Assembly: GCA_947258815.1 (NCBI GenBank)
Contig: CAMYJW010000030.1
Span: 310,001-374,000 of the forward strand
Source of the DNA: an uncultured Sphingomonadaceae bacterium
Lineage (GTDB): Bacteria > Pseudomonadota > Alphaproteobacteria > Sphingomonadales > Sphingomonadaceae
DNA length: 64,000 bases
Direction of reading: 5' to 3'
Part shown: piece after piece, positions 26,794-36,613 of the stretch
Layout: every line of letters starts with the position of its first letter
How positions within the stretch are numbered: position 1 is the first letter of the stretch
Notes under the pieces: model-generated
Told to the model about the DNA's origin: nothing
Seen by the model: only the letters and a program-made list of their open reading frames with translations
The model's database searches: none
Translations under genes and position numbers: made by a program

Positions 26794-29130
26794 ATGCGCC
26801 CTGCCATCCCGTCACCGCTGCACGCATTTGCTTGCTGTTTGCGTCCTGCGCATTTCTGGCCGATGGCCGCTATCCAGATGAAAACTGGTCTTATGAAAGC
26901 TGGCCTGTTGACCGCCAGCCTGATGACAGCCGGTCTGGCGACAGACGCTTCGGCGCAAACCTTGCCCGAAACCGCGCCGGAACAGCCCGCTCAGTCATCC
27001 ACGGCGCAGGATGATGCAGACTCCCGCTCGATGATCGACTTCGAAGCGGACACGCTGGAATATCTCGAAGACGACGAGACGGTGATCGCACGCGGCAACG
27101 TATTGCTGCGGCGCGAAGGCGATTCGGTCCGGGCCGATCAGGTGACATGGAACCGCAGCAGCGGACTGATCGTTGCAACCGGCGATGTGCGCATGGTGGA
27201 CGAGGATGGCAATCAGCTTTTCACAGAGCGCGTGGAACTGACCGACAAACTCAGGACCGGCGCGATGGAAAACATGCTGCTGGCCCTGCGCGAGGGCGGA
27301 AGGCTGGCCGCGCAGTCTGGAAAGCGCGTCGATAACGGAAACGTCATTCTCGATCGGGCCGCCTATACTGCATGTGCGGTTGAAGGCAGCGACGGCTGCG
27401 CGAAAGACCCAAGCTGGCGCATCACCGCGCGCGAAGTGGTCTATGATGCAGAGCGCAAACGGGTGGCCTTTCGCGGGGCGCGGCTGGAATTCTTCGGCAA
27501 GGTGCAGATCCCCATTCCCGGCCTCAAGGTCACCACCGACGGACGCGCGATATCGGGCCTGATGATTCCCGATTTCCGTTTCACACCATCAAACGGCGTG
27601 GAAGTGAGCGACGCTTATTATGTCCGCCTTGACGACAATCGCGATCTGACGGCAACCGGGTATTTCTATACCGAAGCCCCGCCGATGGCCGAAGTGCAGT
27701 ATCGCGCTCTGACGCAGCGCGGCGCCTATCAGGTCACCGGCTATGCAACATCCAGCCGCCGCATCCCGATATTCGGCGCGACGCCAACCGCAACGCGCGA
27801 TTTTCGCGGGTATCTCTTCGCCAACGGGCGGCTCCAGCTTTCGCCCAGTTGGTCGCTGACCGGTTCGGTGCGCCGCACGACCGACCGCACCTTCCTGCGG
27901 CGCTACGATATCAGCCGGGATGACCGGCTGCGATCGAACGTCGAACTCGAACGGATCGATCGCAACAGCTATTTCTCGCTGGCCGGTTGGGCCACGCAAA
28001 CAATGCGCATCGGCGATGATCAGGGACAGGTGCCGGTTGCGCTTCCGGTTCTGGATTATCGCCACAGACTTGCCGATCCTCTGGCGGGGGGCAGGATCGA
28101 ACTGCAGGTCAATTCACTGGCGATCATGCGCACGCGTGGACAGGATACGCAGCGTGGATTTGCCCGCGCGCAATGGGATTTGCGGCGCCTGACCAGGTTG
28201 GGACAGGAAGTGACGCTGACCGGCCTGGTGCGCGGCGATGTCTATCATTCTGATGAAAACCTGCTGACATCGACGGAGATTTACCGCGGCGAACAAGGCT
28301 GGAAAACGCGCGGCGTGGCGTTGGCGGCGCTTGATGTCAAATGGCCGTTCGCGGGCAAACTTGCCGGCGGCACGCAAGTGCTTACGCCGCGCGTGCAGCT
28401 GGTGGCGACCCCATCGATCCGCAATCTTTCGATCCCGAACGAAGATGCGCGCGCAATCGATCTGGAAGACAGCAACCTGTTCGCGCTCAACCGTTTTCCC
28501 GGGTATGACCGGATCGAGGACGGCGTGCGGTTCACGTATGGGCTGGACTGGCAGTTTGAAGTGCCGCGCTGGCGAATCAAGACAACCGTTGGCCAGTCGA
28601 TCCGCCTGAGCGAGAAGCCGACCTTGCTTCCCAACGGCACCGGCCTTGCCAACGAATTTTCCGATATCGTCGGCCGAACCGAAGTGCGCTATCGCGATTT
28701 CATCAATCTCGTTCACCGCTTTCGGGTCGACAAGGACAATCTCGCCGTGCGGCGCAACGAATTCGACGCGGTGATCGGAAACCAGCGCACGTATGCCGAA
28801 ATCGGTTACACCAAACTCAACCGCGATATTTCCGCCGATATCGAGGATTTGCAGGATCGGGAAGAACTGCGCGCTGCCGGCAGGGTCGCTTTTGCGCGCT
28901 ACTGGTCGCTGTTCGGCTCTGCCGTCATCAACCTTACCGACCGGCGCGAAGACCCTGTGCTCGGTTCGGACGGGTTTCAGCCACTGCGGTCGCGACTAGG
29001 CATCGCCTATCAGGACGATTGTCTGGAAGTGGCGCTGACTTGGCGGCGTGACTATGCCGCAACCGGCGATGCCCGCCGCGGCAACTCGTTTCAGGTGCGC
29101 TTCGCATTGCGCAATCTGGGTTTTCGTTGA
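26794..29130 (+). CDS. lptD: LPS assembly outer membrane protein LptD
   Basis: The protein has about 778 residues from ATG 26794. ATG 26731 and ATG 26878 are alternatives, and the last gives the neatest signal peptide, ending TDASAQ. After the signal comes an OstA/LptA-like beta-jellyroll (IDFEADTLEYLEDDETVIARG, then GDVRMVDEDGNQLFTERVEL). A long beta-barrel rich in alternating aromatic strands follows and ends FQVRFALRNLGFR with a terminal aromatic-Arg. It inserts LPS into the outer leaflet together with LptE. The downstream order lptD-surA-pdxA-rsmA is the classical proteobacterial one. Confidence 0.93.
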   Translation: MRPAIPSPLHAFACCLRPAHFWPMAAIQMKTGLMKAGLLTASLMTAGLATDASAQTLPETAPEQPAQSSTAQDDADSRSMIDFEADTLEYLEDDETVIARGNVLLRREGDSVRADQVTWNRSSGLIVATGDVRMVDEDGNQLFTERVELTDKLRTGAMENMLLALREGGRLAAQSGKRVDNGNVILDRAAYTACAVEGSDGCAKDPSWRITAREVVYDAERKRVAFRGARLEFFGKVQIPIPGLKVTTDGRAISGLMIPDFRFTPSNGVEVSDAYYVRLDDNRDLTATGYFYTEAPPMAEVQYRALTQRGAYQVTGYATSSRRIPIFGATPTATRDFRGYLFANGRLQLSPSWSLTGSVRRTTDRTFLRRYDISRDDRLRSNVELERIDRNSYFSLAGWATQTMRIGDDQGQVPVALPVLDYRHRLADPLAGGRIELQVNSLAIMRTRGQDTQRGFARAQWDLRRLTRLGQEVTLTGLVRGDVYHSDENLLTSTEIYRGEQGWKTRGVALAALDVKWPFAGKLAGGTQVLTPRVQLVATPSIRNLSIPNEDARAIDLEDSNLFALNRFPGYDRIEDGVRFTYGLDWQFEVPRWRIKTTVGQSIRLSEKPTLLPNGTGLANEFSDIVGRTEVRYRDFINLVHRFRVDKDNLAVRRNEFDAVIGNQRTYAEIGYTKLNRDISADIEDLQDREELRAAGRVAFARYWSLFGSAVINLTDRREDPVLGSDGFQPLRSRLGIAYQDDCLEVALTWRRDYAATGDARRGNSFQVRFALRNLGFR

Positions 29131-29333
29131 CACAACGGGCACTGGAAACCCGCCTGCGCGCCGTTGGCATGGCCGCACAAAGCCGCTATCGGCCAGAAGT
29201 CCCAAGGGTTGACTCAGTTTGCGTTAATCTGCGGCGACACAGAATAATAACGATGAACCGGCTCTGTCTTGCGGCGGAAAACCGGCAGGCAACCTGGAAT
29301 TCCTCAGGACGTTCAAACGGGATTGATACCACG

Positions 29334-30680
29334 GTGAAAGCAATCAAGCACAAATTTTCCGGCACCTGCGCGGCGCTTGTTCTGGGCATCGCCACGGTTG
29401 GCGCCGCCAATCCTGCATCGGCCCAGGTTGCGCAGCAGGGCGCGCTCAACATTCCCGAAAGCGTCACAATTTTCGGACAGCGCGATCCCAACCTGCGGCG
29501 CGCAACAGCGGTCGTGAACGGCGATGTCATCACCGGCACCGATGTCGATCAGCGGCTGGCGCTGATTCTTGCGGCGAACGAAGGCAGAGTGGGTGAGGAA
29601 GAGAAAAAGCGCCTGCGCCTTCAGGTTTTGCGGAACCTGATCGACGAAACTCTCCAGATTCAGGAAGCGAAAGCCTCTGACATCGAGATTCTGCAGGCCG
29701 AGGTTGACCAATCCTATGCCCGCGTTGCCGCGCAGAATTTCAACCAGAACACCGAAGCGATGAACGGCTATCTTGAGCGGATCGGATCGTCTCCGGCGTC
29801 GCTCAAACGGCAGATTGAAGGTGAACTGGCCTGGCAGCGGCTTCTGTCGCGCAATGTCTCTCCGTTCATCAACGTGTCGGAAGAAGAAGTGAACGAGATG
29901 CTTACGCGGCTCAAGGCCGCGAAAGGCACCGATGAGTATCGCATTGGCGAAATCTATCTTGCGGCCACCCCCGAATCCCAGGCGCAAGTGTTCGAAAACG
30001 GTCGCCGCATTGTCGATCAGCTAAGGCAGGGTGGCAGTTTCGTTGCATATGCGCGCCAGTATTCACAAGCCTCGACAGCTGCGGTGGGCGGCGATCTGGG
30101 CTGGATCCGTCTGGCCCAGCTGCCAGCCGAACTGGCCACTGCCGCACGTCAGATGCAGGCAGGCCAGTTGATCGGGCCGATCGAAATAGCTGGTGGGTTT
30201 TCGATCATTTACCTGATCGACAAGCGGCAGGTCCTGATGGCCGATCCGCGCGATGCGCTGCTTTCGCTCAAGCAGGTTTCAATCGATTTCGCGCCGGGCA
30301 CCACCGAGGCGCAGGCGCAGGCGCAGGCCAATGCGTTTGCCAAGGCAATGGAAGCGGCGCGTGGTTGCGGCTCTGTCGATGCGGTCGCCTCGCAGATCGG
30401 CGCGCAAGTCGTCACCAACGATCAGGTGCGCGCGCGCGATCTTCCCGGCCCCCTTCAAAATGCAGTGCTGACGATGTCGCAGGGCGAAACCTCTCCGCCG
30501 TTCGGGTCTATCGAGGATGGCGTGCGCGTGCTGATGCTGTGTGGTCGCGATGATCCCAAAGTCGAAGGCGGGCCCAGTTTCGATCAGCTGATGTCGCAGA
30601 TGGAAGACGATCGCATCAACAAGCGCGCGCAAATGTATCTGCGCGATTTGCGCCGCGACGCGATCATTGATTACGACTGA
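29334..30680 (+). CDS. surA: Periplasmic chaperone / peptidyl-prolyl isomerase SurA
   Basis: The 448-residue protein starts at GTG 29334. The frame is open upstream to 29127, but a typical signal peptide (KAIKHKFSGTCAALVLGIAT, ending ASAQ) begins at this GTG. The N-terminal SurA helices follow (VVNGDVITGTDVDQRLALIL). One parvulin domain spans TDEYRIGEIYLAATPES to GGFSIIYLIDKR, and a C-terminal helix closes the chaperone core. It escorts outer membrane proteins such as LptD, encoded just upstream. The 203-bp leader after lptD holds no other gene. Confidence 0.92.
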   Translation: MKAIKHKFSGTCAALVLGIATVGAANPASAQVAQQGALNIPESVTIFGQRDPNLRRATAVVNGDVITGTDVDQRLALILAANEGRVGEEEKKRLRLQVLRNLIDETLQIQEAKASDIEILQAEVDQSYARVAAQNFNQNTEAMNGYLERIGSSPASLKRQIEGELAWQRLLSRNVSPFINVSEEEVNEMLTRLKAAKGTDEYRIGEIYLAATPESQAQVFENGRRIVDQLRQGGSFVAYARQYSQASTAAVGGDLGWIRLAQLPAELATAARQMQAGQLIGPIEIAGGFSIIYLIDKRQVLMADPRDALLSLKQVSIDFAPGTTEAQAQAQANAFAKAMEAARGCGSVDAVASQIGAQVVTNDQVRARDLPGPLQNAVLTMSQGETSPPFGSIEDGVRVLMLCGRDDPKVEGGPSFDQLMSQMEDDRINKRAQMYLRDLRRDAIIDYD

Positions 30681-31689
30681 GGTGCACGCGCCGAAACCGC
30701 TCGCCGTGTCGCTTGGCGATCCGGCTGGCATCGGCCCCGAACTACTGGCCGAAGCGTGGGCGCGAAGGGACACTGAACGCCTTTCCCCGTTCTATGTAGT
30801 TGGCGGCGCGGGCGTGCTTGCCACAGCAGCGAAAAAACGCGGCCTGGCCCTGCATATCGCCCGCATTTCGAGGCCCGATGAAGCAGCGGACGTATTTTCC
30901 ACCGCCCTGCCCGTTCTGGGCGACGGCGATTGCGTCTATTCCCCCGGAATGCCGGATGAAGACGGCGCGAAACTGGCCCTTTCCTCTTTACAACAGGCAA
31001 CCGGACACGCGATTTCCGGCGAGGCCAGCGGCCTCGTCACCGGCCCGATTGCCAAATCGCACCTTGCCCGGATCGGCTTCAGCCAACCCGGCCAGACCGA
31101 ATTCGTTGCCGATGCATGTGGAACCGCGCGCGACGATGCGGTGATGATGCTGGCCGGACCGTCGGTGCGCACCGTGCCGCTCACCGTCCACGTTGCGCTG
31201 GCCGATGTGCCCGCCCTGATCACCCGCGACCTGATCGAACGGCGCGCGCGCATCGTTGCCCAGGCTCTGGCGCGCGATTTCGGGATAGCGCGTCCGCGCC
31301 TCGCGATCTGCGGCCTCAATCCGCATGCCGGCGAAGACGGCCGCTTTGGCGATGAGGAAACGCGCGTTATCGCTCCGGCAATCGCCGCGCTGCAAAGCGA
31401 AGGGCTGGCTGTGACCGGCCCACATCCGGCTGACGCCCTGTTCGCACCGCATGAGCGCACCCGCTTCGATGCAGCCTTGTGCATGTATCACGATCAGGCG
31501 CTGATCCCGGTCAAGACGCTCGATTTCGACCAGGGTGTCAACACCACGCTGGGCCTGCCGATCGTGCGCACATCGCCCGATCACGGCACCGCATTTGCCA
31601 TTGCAGGAACCGGACAGGCACATCCCGGCGCAACCATCGCGGCGATCCGCATGGCGGGCGAATGCGCCGGGCGGCGACAAGCGCGATGA
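30667..31689 (+). CDS. pdxA: 4-hydroxythreonine-4-phosphate dehydrogenase
   Basis: This PdxA of about 340 residues oxidises 4-phosphohydroxy-threonine in pyridoxal phosphate synthesis. Motifs are [40 protein letters not shown] and the metal-binding [15 protein letters not shown]. There is no ATG start; TTG 30667 overlaps the surA stop and GTG 30682 lies just after it, and the second gives the family-like N-terminus. The stop overlaps the rsmA start (ATGA). The gene belongs to the lptD-surA-pdxA-rsmA run. Confidence 0.94.
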   Translation: MITTEVHAPKPLAVSLGDPAGIGPELLAEAWARRDTERLSPFYVVGGAGVLATAAKKRGLALHIARISRPDEAADVFSTALPVLGDGDCVYSPGMPDEDGAKLALSSLQQATGHAISGEASGLVTGPIAKSHLARIGFSQPGQTEFVADACGTARDDAVMMLAGPSVRTVPLTVHVALADVPALITRDLIERRARIVAQALARDFGIARPRLAICGLNPHAGEDGRFGDEETRVIAPAIAALQSEGLAVTGPHPADALFAPHERTRFDAALCMYHDQALIPVKTLDFDQGVNTTLGLPIVRTSPDHGTAFAIAGTGQAHPGATIAAIRMAGECAGRRQAR

Positions 31690-32501
31690 CGCTGCCTCCG
31701 CTGCGCGATGTCATCGCTCGCCACGGCCTTTCCGCATCCAAAGCACTAGGCCAGAATTTCCTGTTCGATGAACAGCTGCTCGATCGTATCGCGGCCATTC
31801 CCGGCGATCTGAACGGCAAGGCGGTGCTGGAAATCGGCCCCGGCCCCGGCGGCCTGACCCGCGCATTGCTGCGTGCCGGTGCACGGGTCACCGCGATTGA
31901 ACGCGACGCACGCTGTCTGCCAGCGCTTGCGGAACTGGATGCGGCGTTTCCCGGCAAGCTGCGCGTGATCGAAGGCGATGCGCTGGCGATCGACCACAAC
32001 GATCTGATGGGCGAACCATACGCCGTCGTCGCCAATCTGCCTTACAATGTCGGCACGGAACTGTTCACCCGATGGCTTTCGGGCGAAAGCTGGCCGCCGC
32101 GCTGGACCTCGCTGACGCTGATGTTTCAGCAGGAAGTCGCCAAAAGGATCTGCGCTGCGCCCGGCAGCTCTGCCTATGGACGCCTCTCAATCCTTGCCCA
32201 ATGGCGAAGCACCGCGAAACTGGCAATGAAAGTGCATCGCAGCGCGTTCACCCCGCCGCCCAAGGTTATGTCGGCAATCGTACATATCGCGCCCGCAGAC
32301 AGTCCGCCCGGCGTCTCGGCAGATGTGCTTTCACGCGTGACGCAAGCCGCGTTCGGCCAGCGCCGCAAGATGCTGCGCCAGAGCCTCAAAAGCCTGCCCG
32401 GCGCGATCGATGCGCTGGAGCGTCTGGAGATTGATCCGGCCCGGCGCGCCGAAACACTCTCCATCGACGAATTTGTGCAGATCGCGCGCGAACTGGGTTA
32501 G
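31686..32501 (+). CDS. rsmA: 16S rRNA (adenine1518/1519-N6)-dimethyltransferase
   Basis: The 271-residue protein begins [26 protein letters not shown]. It has the SAM motif [10 protein letters not shown] (49-58) and the catalytic NLPY (117-120). The C-terminal domain [11 protein letters not shown] and the terminal FVQIARELG complete the KsgA fold. It dimethylates two adenines in helix 45 of 16S rRNA. Its ATG overlaps the pdxA stop codon, implying translational coupling. Confidence 0.96.
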   Translation: MTLPPLRDVIARHGLSASKALGQNFLFDEQLLDRIAAIPGDLNGKAVLEIGPGPGGLTRALLRAGARVTAIERDARCLPALAELDAAFPGKLRVIEGDALAIDHNDLMGEPYAVVANLPYNVGTELFTRWLSGESWPPRWTSLTLMFQQEVAKRICAAPGSSAYGRLSILAQWRSTAKLAMKVHRSAFTPPPKVMSAIVHIAPADSPPGVSADVLSRVTQAAFGQRRKMLRQSLKSLPGAIDALERLEIDPARRAETLSIDEFVQIARELG

Positions 32502-32504
32502 CGT

Positions 32505-33020
32505 TTAGCGCGCTGGCTCGCTGGGTTTGTCGGGCTGCCCGCTCGCCATTGCCATGCGCGCATCCTGAACCGAACCGAGCCCCTCACCTATCGTTTCGGA
32601 CAAAAACAGTCCGGCGACGACCGCCGCCGCGGCGAGCGCCCAGTATTGCGCGGAACGCCCCCGATGGCGGCTCCCTCCGGCAATCGCGCCAGAGCGCCCG
32701 CGCCGCTTCTGCGCGGCCCGTGTTTTGGCCAGCGCCAGCGGTGCGTCGTCCCCGGCCATAAGCGCCGGAATGCTGATACGTTCGCGCAACGCCAGCCCGA
32801 ACCGCCGCGCGCTTGCCCATTTGACTTGGCCGATGATCGTGTGCCTGCCGACCACCAGTTCGACAAACTCGCCACGCTTGGGCGGGCGGGCAGCCGTTGC
32901 CAGTATGCCGCGCGTGGATGCATCAAGGATGCACACGTCTCGCTCCGGCCCGGAATCGCGCAAACCCGCGCGGACCATCACTTTCGTGCGCGTCTCCACT
33001 CTCGGTTCGGTTGTGTTCAC
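32505..33020 (-). CDS. PilZ-like domain protein with C-terminal membrane segment
   Basis: From GTG 33020 (GGGGAA site just upstream) the protein has about 171 residues. The first 90 contain RVETRTKVMVRAG and ILDASTRGILA, resembling the RxxxR and D/NxSxxG motifs of PilZ cyclic-di-GMP receptors. A basic Arg/Gly linker follows (about 100-125), then a hydrophobic segment YWALAAAAVVAGLFLS and a short tail. It could be a membrane-tethered c-di-GMP sensor, with a GGDEF/EAL enzyme elsewhere in the window. An alternative TTG at 33062 would add 14 residues. It converges with rsmA, with 3 bp between the stops. Confidence 0.75.
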   Translation of the reverse strand: MNTTEPRVETRTKVMVRAGLRDSGPERDVCILDASTRGILATAARPPKRGEFVELVVGRHTIIGQVKWASARRFGLALRERISIPALMAGDDAPLALAKTRAAQKRRGRSGAIAGGSRHRGRSAQYWALAAAAVVAGLFLSETIGEGLGSVQDARMAMASGQPDKPSEPAR

Positions 33021-33108
33021 CCGGTTCCCCAAGCCTTCGCAAGCCCAGAGAATACAGGCCAATACTTAGAGCAGAGTTAAATCCGGCGCTTGACGGCGCG
33101 CAACCTCG

Positions 33109-35223
33109 TCAGCCACCGGCAGCCGCCTTCTTCTTCTGGCGCCAGGCATGCAGCAGCGGTTCGGTATAGCCGTTGGGCTGATCGCCCCCCTTGAACACCA
33201 GATCGCATGCCGCCTGAAAGGCATAGCTGGTGTCCCAGTTGCCTGCCATCGGCTCATAAAGCGGATCGCCTGCATTCTGCGCATCAACCTTGGCCGCCAT
33301 GCGCTGAAGCGAATCCATCACCTGTTCGCGCGTGCATACGCCGTGGAGCAGCCAGTTCGCCATGTGCTGGCTGGAAATCCGCAAGGTTGCGCGGTCTTCC
33401 ATCAGGCCAACATCGTTGATGTCCGGCACTTTGGAACACCCGACGCCCGCATCGATCCAGCGCACGACATAACCGAGCAGCCCTTGCGCGTTGTTATCGA
33501 GTTCCTCCTGCACTTCGTCTTGCGACCAGTTCGCGCCATGCGCCAGCGGAACTTCCAGCAGCAGATCCAGAGCGGGGATCGGCTCTGCGGCGAGCGCCTT
33601 TTGCACATCGAACACATCGATATCGTGATAGTGCATCGCGTGCAGCGTTGCCGCGGTTGGCGAAGGCACCCATGCGGTGTTCGCGCCCGCTTTGGGATGG
33701 CCGGTTTTTTCCTCCATCATCGCCGCCATGCGATCGGGCGCGGGCCACATGCCCTTGCCGATCTGCGCGCGCCCTGAAAGACCATGCTTCAGGCCGATAG
33801 CCACATTGCGTTTTTCATAGGCAGCGATCCATTGCGTGCCCTTGATCGCCGCCTTGCGGATCATCGGCCCGGCTTTCATCGAGGTGTGGATTTCATCGCC
33901 GGTGCGATCGAGAAATCCGGTGTTGATGAACACGATCCGATCACGCACCGCATGGATGCACGCGGCCAGGTTGGCGCTGGTGCGGCGCTCCTCGTCCATC
34001 ACCCCCACTTTCACGGTGTGGCGGTCAAGCCCGAGCAGATCTTCCACCGCATCGAACAGATCGTTGGTGAAGGCGCATTCCTCAGGCCCGTGCATCTTGG
34101 GTTTGACGATATAGATGCCGCCAGTGCGCGAATTGCCGAACCTGCCCAGCCCTTTGATATCGTGGCTGCTGATCGCGCTGGTCAGCACGGCATCCATGAT
34201 CCCTTCGGGAATTTCGCTGCCATCGCCAAGCAGGATCGCCGGATTGGTCATCAGGTGACCGACATTGCGCACGAACAGCAAACTGCGGCCCGGCAATGTG
34301 AAAGCCGAACCATCCAGCCCGTTCCACGTGCGATCGCCTTCCAGCTGGCGCGTCAGCGATTTTCCGCCTTTCTCAAAGGTTTCGGCCAGATCGCCACGGA
34401 TCACGCCCAGCCAGTTGCGATAAGCCAGCAGCTTGTCTTCGGCATCAACCGCAGCCACAGAATCTTCAAGATCGACAATCGTGGTCAGCGCCGATTCAAG
34501 CACGATATCGGCGATCCCGGCCTTATCTGTCTTGCCGATCGCGTGTGCACGATCGAGCACCAGTTCGATATGCATGCCGTTGTTGCGCAAAAGCAGGCCG
34601 CCATCCTTGCGCCCGACCAGCACCGCCGGATCGGCCAGCGGGGGATCGCCCAAGCCGTCCCAGTCAGACCAGCTCGTACCCGCAAGCGGAACCGCCTGAT
34701 CCAGAAATGCCCGGCCAGCCTTGATAACCGCCGCGCCGCGCGCCTCATCATAGCCACCGGGCTGCGCGGGCGGCGCATCAAGCGCGTCTGTGCCGTAATA
34801 GGCGTCATAAAGGCTGCCCCAGCGCGCATTGGCGGCATTGAGCAGGAACCGGGCATTGAGAACCGGAACGACAAGCTGCGGCCCGGCCATGGTTGCGATT
34901 TCGGCATCGACATTGCGCGTGCCAATCGCAAAATCGCCCGGTTCCGGCACGAGATAACCGATTTCGCGCAAAAACGCCTGATATTCGCCCTGCTCTATCG
35001 GCTGGCCCGCGCGCGCGCCGTGCCACTCGTCAATCTGCAATTGCAGCGAATCGCGCTTGGCCAGAAGATCGCGATTACGCGCCGCAAACGTATCGGCCAG
35101 CGATGCAAACCCCTGCCAGAACGTCTCCACCGCAATTCCCGGCGGAGGAAGCACTTCATTTTCAATGAATTGCGCCAGCCGCGCGTCGACCTTCAGGCCG
35201 GAGCGTTCTACTCTGTCAGTCAT
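33109..35223 (-). CDS. glcB: Malate synthase G
   Basis: The 704-residue protein starts [19 protein letters not shown]. Hallmarks are the TIM-barrel phrases [66 protein letters not shown] and the active-site region [19 protein letters not shown]. The length and insertions mark the monomeric G form. It condenses glyoxylate with acetyl-CoA to malate, allowing growth on C2 compounds or fatty acids. No isocitrate lyase gene is adjacent. The 239 bp upstream (35224-35462) is a non-coding promoter region. Confidence 0.97.
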   Translation of the reverse strand: MTDRVERSGLKVDARLAQFIENEVLPPPGIAVETFWQGFASLADTFAARNRDLLAKRDSLQLQIDEWHGARAGQPIEQGEYQAFLREIGYLVPEPGDFAIGTRNVDAEIATMAGPQLVVPVLNARFLLNAANARWGSLYDAYYGTDALDAPPAQPGGYDEARGAAVIKAGRAFLDQAVPLAGTSWSDWDGLGDPPLADPAVLVGRKDGGLLLRNNGMHIELVLDRAHAIGKTDKAGIADIVLESALTTIVDLEDSVAAVDAEDKLLAYRNWLGVIRGDLAETFEKGGKSLTRQLEGDRTWNGLDGSAFTLPGRSLLFVRNVGHLMTNPAILLGDGSEIPEGIMDAVLTSAISSHDIKGLGRFGNSRTGGIYIVKPKMHGPEECAFTNDLFDAVEDLLGLDRHTVKVGVMDEERRTSANLAACIHAVRDRIVFINTGFLDRTGDEIHTSMKAGPMIRKAAIKGTQWIAAYEKRNVAIGLKHGLSGRAQIGKGMWPAPDRMAAMMEEKTGHPKAGANTAWVPSPTAATLHAMHYHDIDVFDVQKALAAEPIPALDLLLEVPLAHGANWSQDEVQEELDNNAQGLLGYVVRWIDAGVGCSKVPDINDVGLMEDRATLRISSQHMANWLLHGVCTREQVMDSLQRMAAKVDAQNAGDPLYEPMAGNWDTSYAFQAACDLVFKGGDQPNGYTEPLLHAWRQKKKAAAGG

Positions 35224-35462
35224 TCTGCCTCGCAAGAAAATTGGGCCACGCGCGCAACAACGGCACCGGCCTTGGAACACATCAACTTTCCGGGGAGGAA
35301 TAGCCAGCGCCTATGACTGAGACGCACCGGATTGGCAACAGGGGCAACGCGCGTCGGAATTGCTTACATTTCGTGTCGCCACAATTTACATTTGCAGCCG
35401 GTTAACCACCGCCTTGCGCCAATCTGCGCGTGTGGCATGATAGTTGCTGAATAGTTACCGAA

Positions 35463-35723
35463 ATGCAGAGGAACCTAATGCTCAGGAAAATCAGCCGTCT
35501 GTTTGTGATCAAGAGCCGGGCGGAAGCCTTCCTGATCATCTTTGCGCTGGCTCTGGGCGCGACAGAGCGCGGCAGCGCCTATCTGGTGCAATACCCCGGC
35601 TGGGGTGGTCAGCTGCTGTTTCTGGCCTGCACCGGCGCGGTATTCATGGCAGGCGCAAAAATCCTCGATTGCCTGCGTTACGAGCGCGAGGCGCGCGAAA
35701 CAAAGGCAGGCTTAGACAATTGA
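35463..35723 (+). CDS. Small two-segment inner membrane protein (86 aa)
   Basis: The 86-residue protein starts at ATG 35463 (a second ATG is at 35478). There are two hydrophobic stretches, EAFLIIFALALGATERG and QLLFLACTGAVFMAGA, flanked by basic residues. The loop between them contains GSAYLVQYPGWGG. Function is not recognised. Its final codons overlap the start of the HIRAN-domain gene (TTGA), so the two genes are translationally coupled and probably work together. Confidence 0.7.
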   Translation: MQRNLMLRKISRLFVIKSRAEAFLIIFALALGATERGSAYLVQYPGWGGQLLFLACTGAVFMAGAKILDCLRYEREARETKAGLDN

Positions 35724-36199
35724 CGCCCCCTACGCGAAAGAAGCTATTCGATGTAGTTGGGGAATCGCGTGAAACCATCTCAGGGATTCCACGGCAAAGA
35801 GTCCTGTTGGCAGCTGAGCCTGGAGACCCTGTTCAGCTTGTTCGTGAGCCGGAAAACCCACATGATTCAAACGCGGTTTTAGTCCTGATCGGCAAACATG
35901 ACGTTGGATACCTAGCAAGATCCGACGCCAAGATTCTGGCTCCTGCGCTTGATGACAGCCTCAAATATGAAGCGCAAGTGCACGAAATTAAAGGTGGCAT
36001 TCCAGACGCTCCTTCATACGGCCTCAGGATATCAATCGCGTGGTCTGATCAACGTTTGCCTAAACCCAAACAGCGGGACGAACTGCAGGAGAGTTTTCGC
36101 AATCGAAAAGCGGAAAGTGCGAATGGACGGCAGGGTGGCTGCTTCAGCATTATCGCAGCGATCAGCCTTTTGCCGTTGTTTCTGCTCAAGTTAACGTAA
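35720..36199 (+). CDS. HIRAN-domain protein with C-terminal membrane anchor
   Basis: From TTG 35720 the protein has 159 residues. Residues 10-95 match the HIRAN pattern: FDVVGESRETISG, LVREPENPHDSNAV and GYLARSDAKILAPAL. HIRAN domains in eukaryotic HLTF and some bacterial helicases recognise DNA 3' ends; here the domain is not attached to an enzyme. The C-terminus is one hydrophobic segment (FSIIAAISLLPLFLL). Codon use is richer in A/T third bases than in the neighbours, hinting at horizontal origin. It ends just before the downstream end of the convergent ssrA gene. Function unknown. Confidence 0.75.
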   Translation: MTPPTRKKLFDVVGESRETISGIPRQRVLLAAEPGDPVQLVREPENPHDSNAVLVLIGKHDVGYLARSDAKILAPALDDSLKYEAQVHEIKGGIPDAPSYGLRISIAWSDQRLPKPKQRDELQESFRNRKAESANGRQGGCFSIIAAISLLPLFLLKLT

Positions 36200-36221
36200 T
36201 ACTCGTTTTCGTGCAGGAAGT

Positions 36222-36560
36222 GGGGGTTTCTGTTGCTAGCTACCCCCGGAGCCCCGGAATCCGCTTCTGTTGCCCGGTGGGTCCAACCGCGCTTTGGCTT
36301 TGTAAATTCGGGCCGTTAGGCCGTAAAATTACGCAGCAAGAGCGAGTGCTTCATTATCATTGGCACTTGTGTGTTGTGAGCCTTTAACGGGGTTTCTCAA
36401 CCCGGGCGAAAACAGTGCCTTTCAACACACGTCGATCCTGGTTCGGCCCCGTCAGAACGCCCGGAAACCGGGCTTTATGGTGGAGCCGCCGGGTACTGCC
36501 CCCGGGTCCGCTGTGCCTATTGCACACCGCAATTTATCGCCATATCCGGCCGAAACCGGC
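36222..36560 (-). ncRNA. ssrA: Permuted two-piece tmRNA
   Basis: On the complement the order is permuted. The acceptor piece comes first and ends ...GGCGGCTCCACCA at 36478. A short spacer (36451-36477) follows, then the coding piece beginning GGGGCCGAACCAGGATCGAC at 36450. GGGGCCG pairs with CGGCTCC to form the tRNA-like acceptor stem. The tag frame runs from GCC at 36364 to TAA at 36329-36331 and encodes ANDNEALALAA. Pseudoknot-type G/C runs follow, and a GGGGGT/ACCCCC hairpin (36222-36247) probably marks the transcript end. With SmpB the RNA rescues stalled ribosomes and tags the peptides for proteolysis. Outer limits are approximate. Confidence 0.95.
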
Positions 36561-36566
36561 ACGCCC

Positions 36567-36594
36567 TATATAGCGACGCGCCGATTAATGTGAA
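36567..36594 (-). promoter_or_regulatory. Candidate sigma-70 promoter of ssrA
   Basis: On the complement TTCACA (36594-36589) and TATATA (36572-36567) are separated by 16 bases. The predicted transcript start near 36560 fits the 5' end of the tmRNA precursor. This is consensus matching by eye. Confidence 0.6.
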
Positions 36595-36613
36595 GTGAGC
36601 GTGTGTCAGATAT

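Noticed and set aside
33784..35316. Long open frame (about 510 codons) on the plus strand opposite malate synthase G
   Set aside because: It mirrors a well-conserved gene on the other strand, and its product is Arg/His-rich without any recognisable motif. It is a by-product of high G+C third positions.
36360..36593. A 77-codon plus-strand frame between the HIRAN gene and mscL
   Set aside because: The DNA is explained by the tmRNA on the complement, with its CCA end, acceptor stem and tag frame.
35463..36613. A genomic island integrated at ssrA
   Set aside because: Codon use of the HIRAN gene is atypical, but no integrase, att repeat or tRNA-like duplication is visible. Only two small genes are present.
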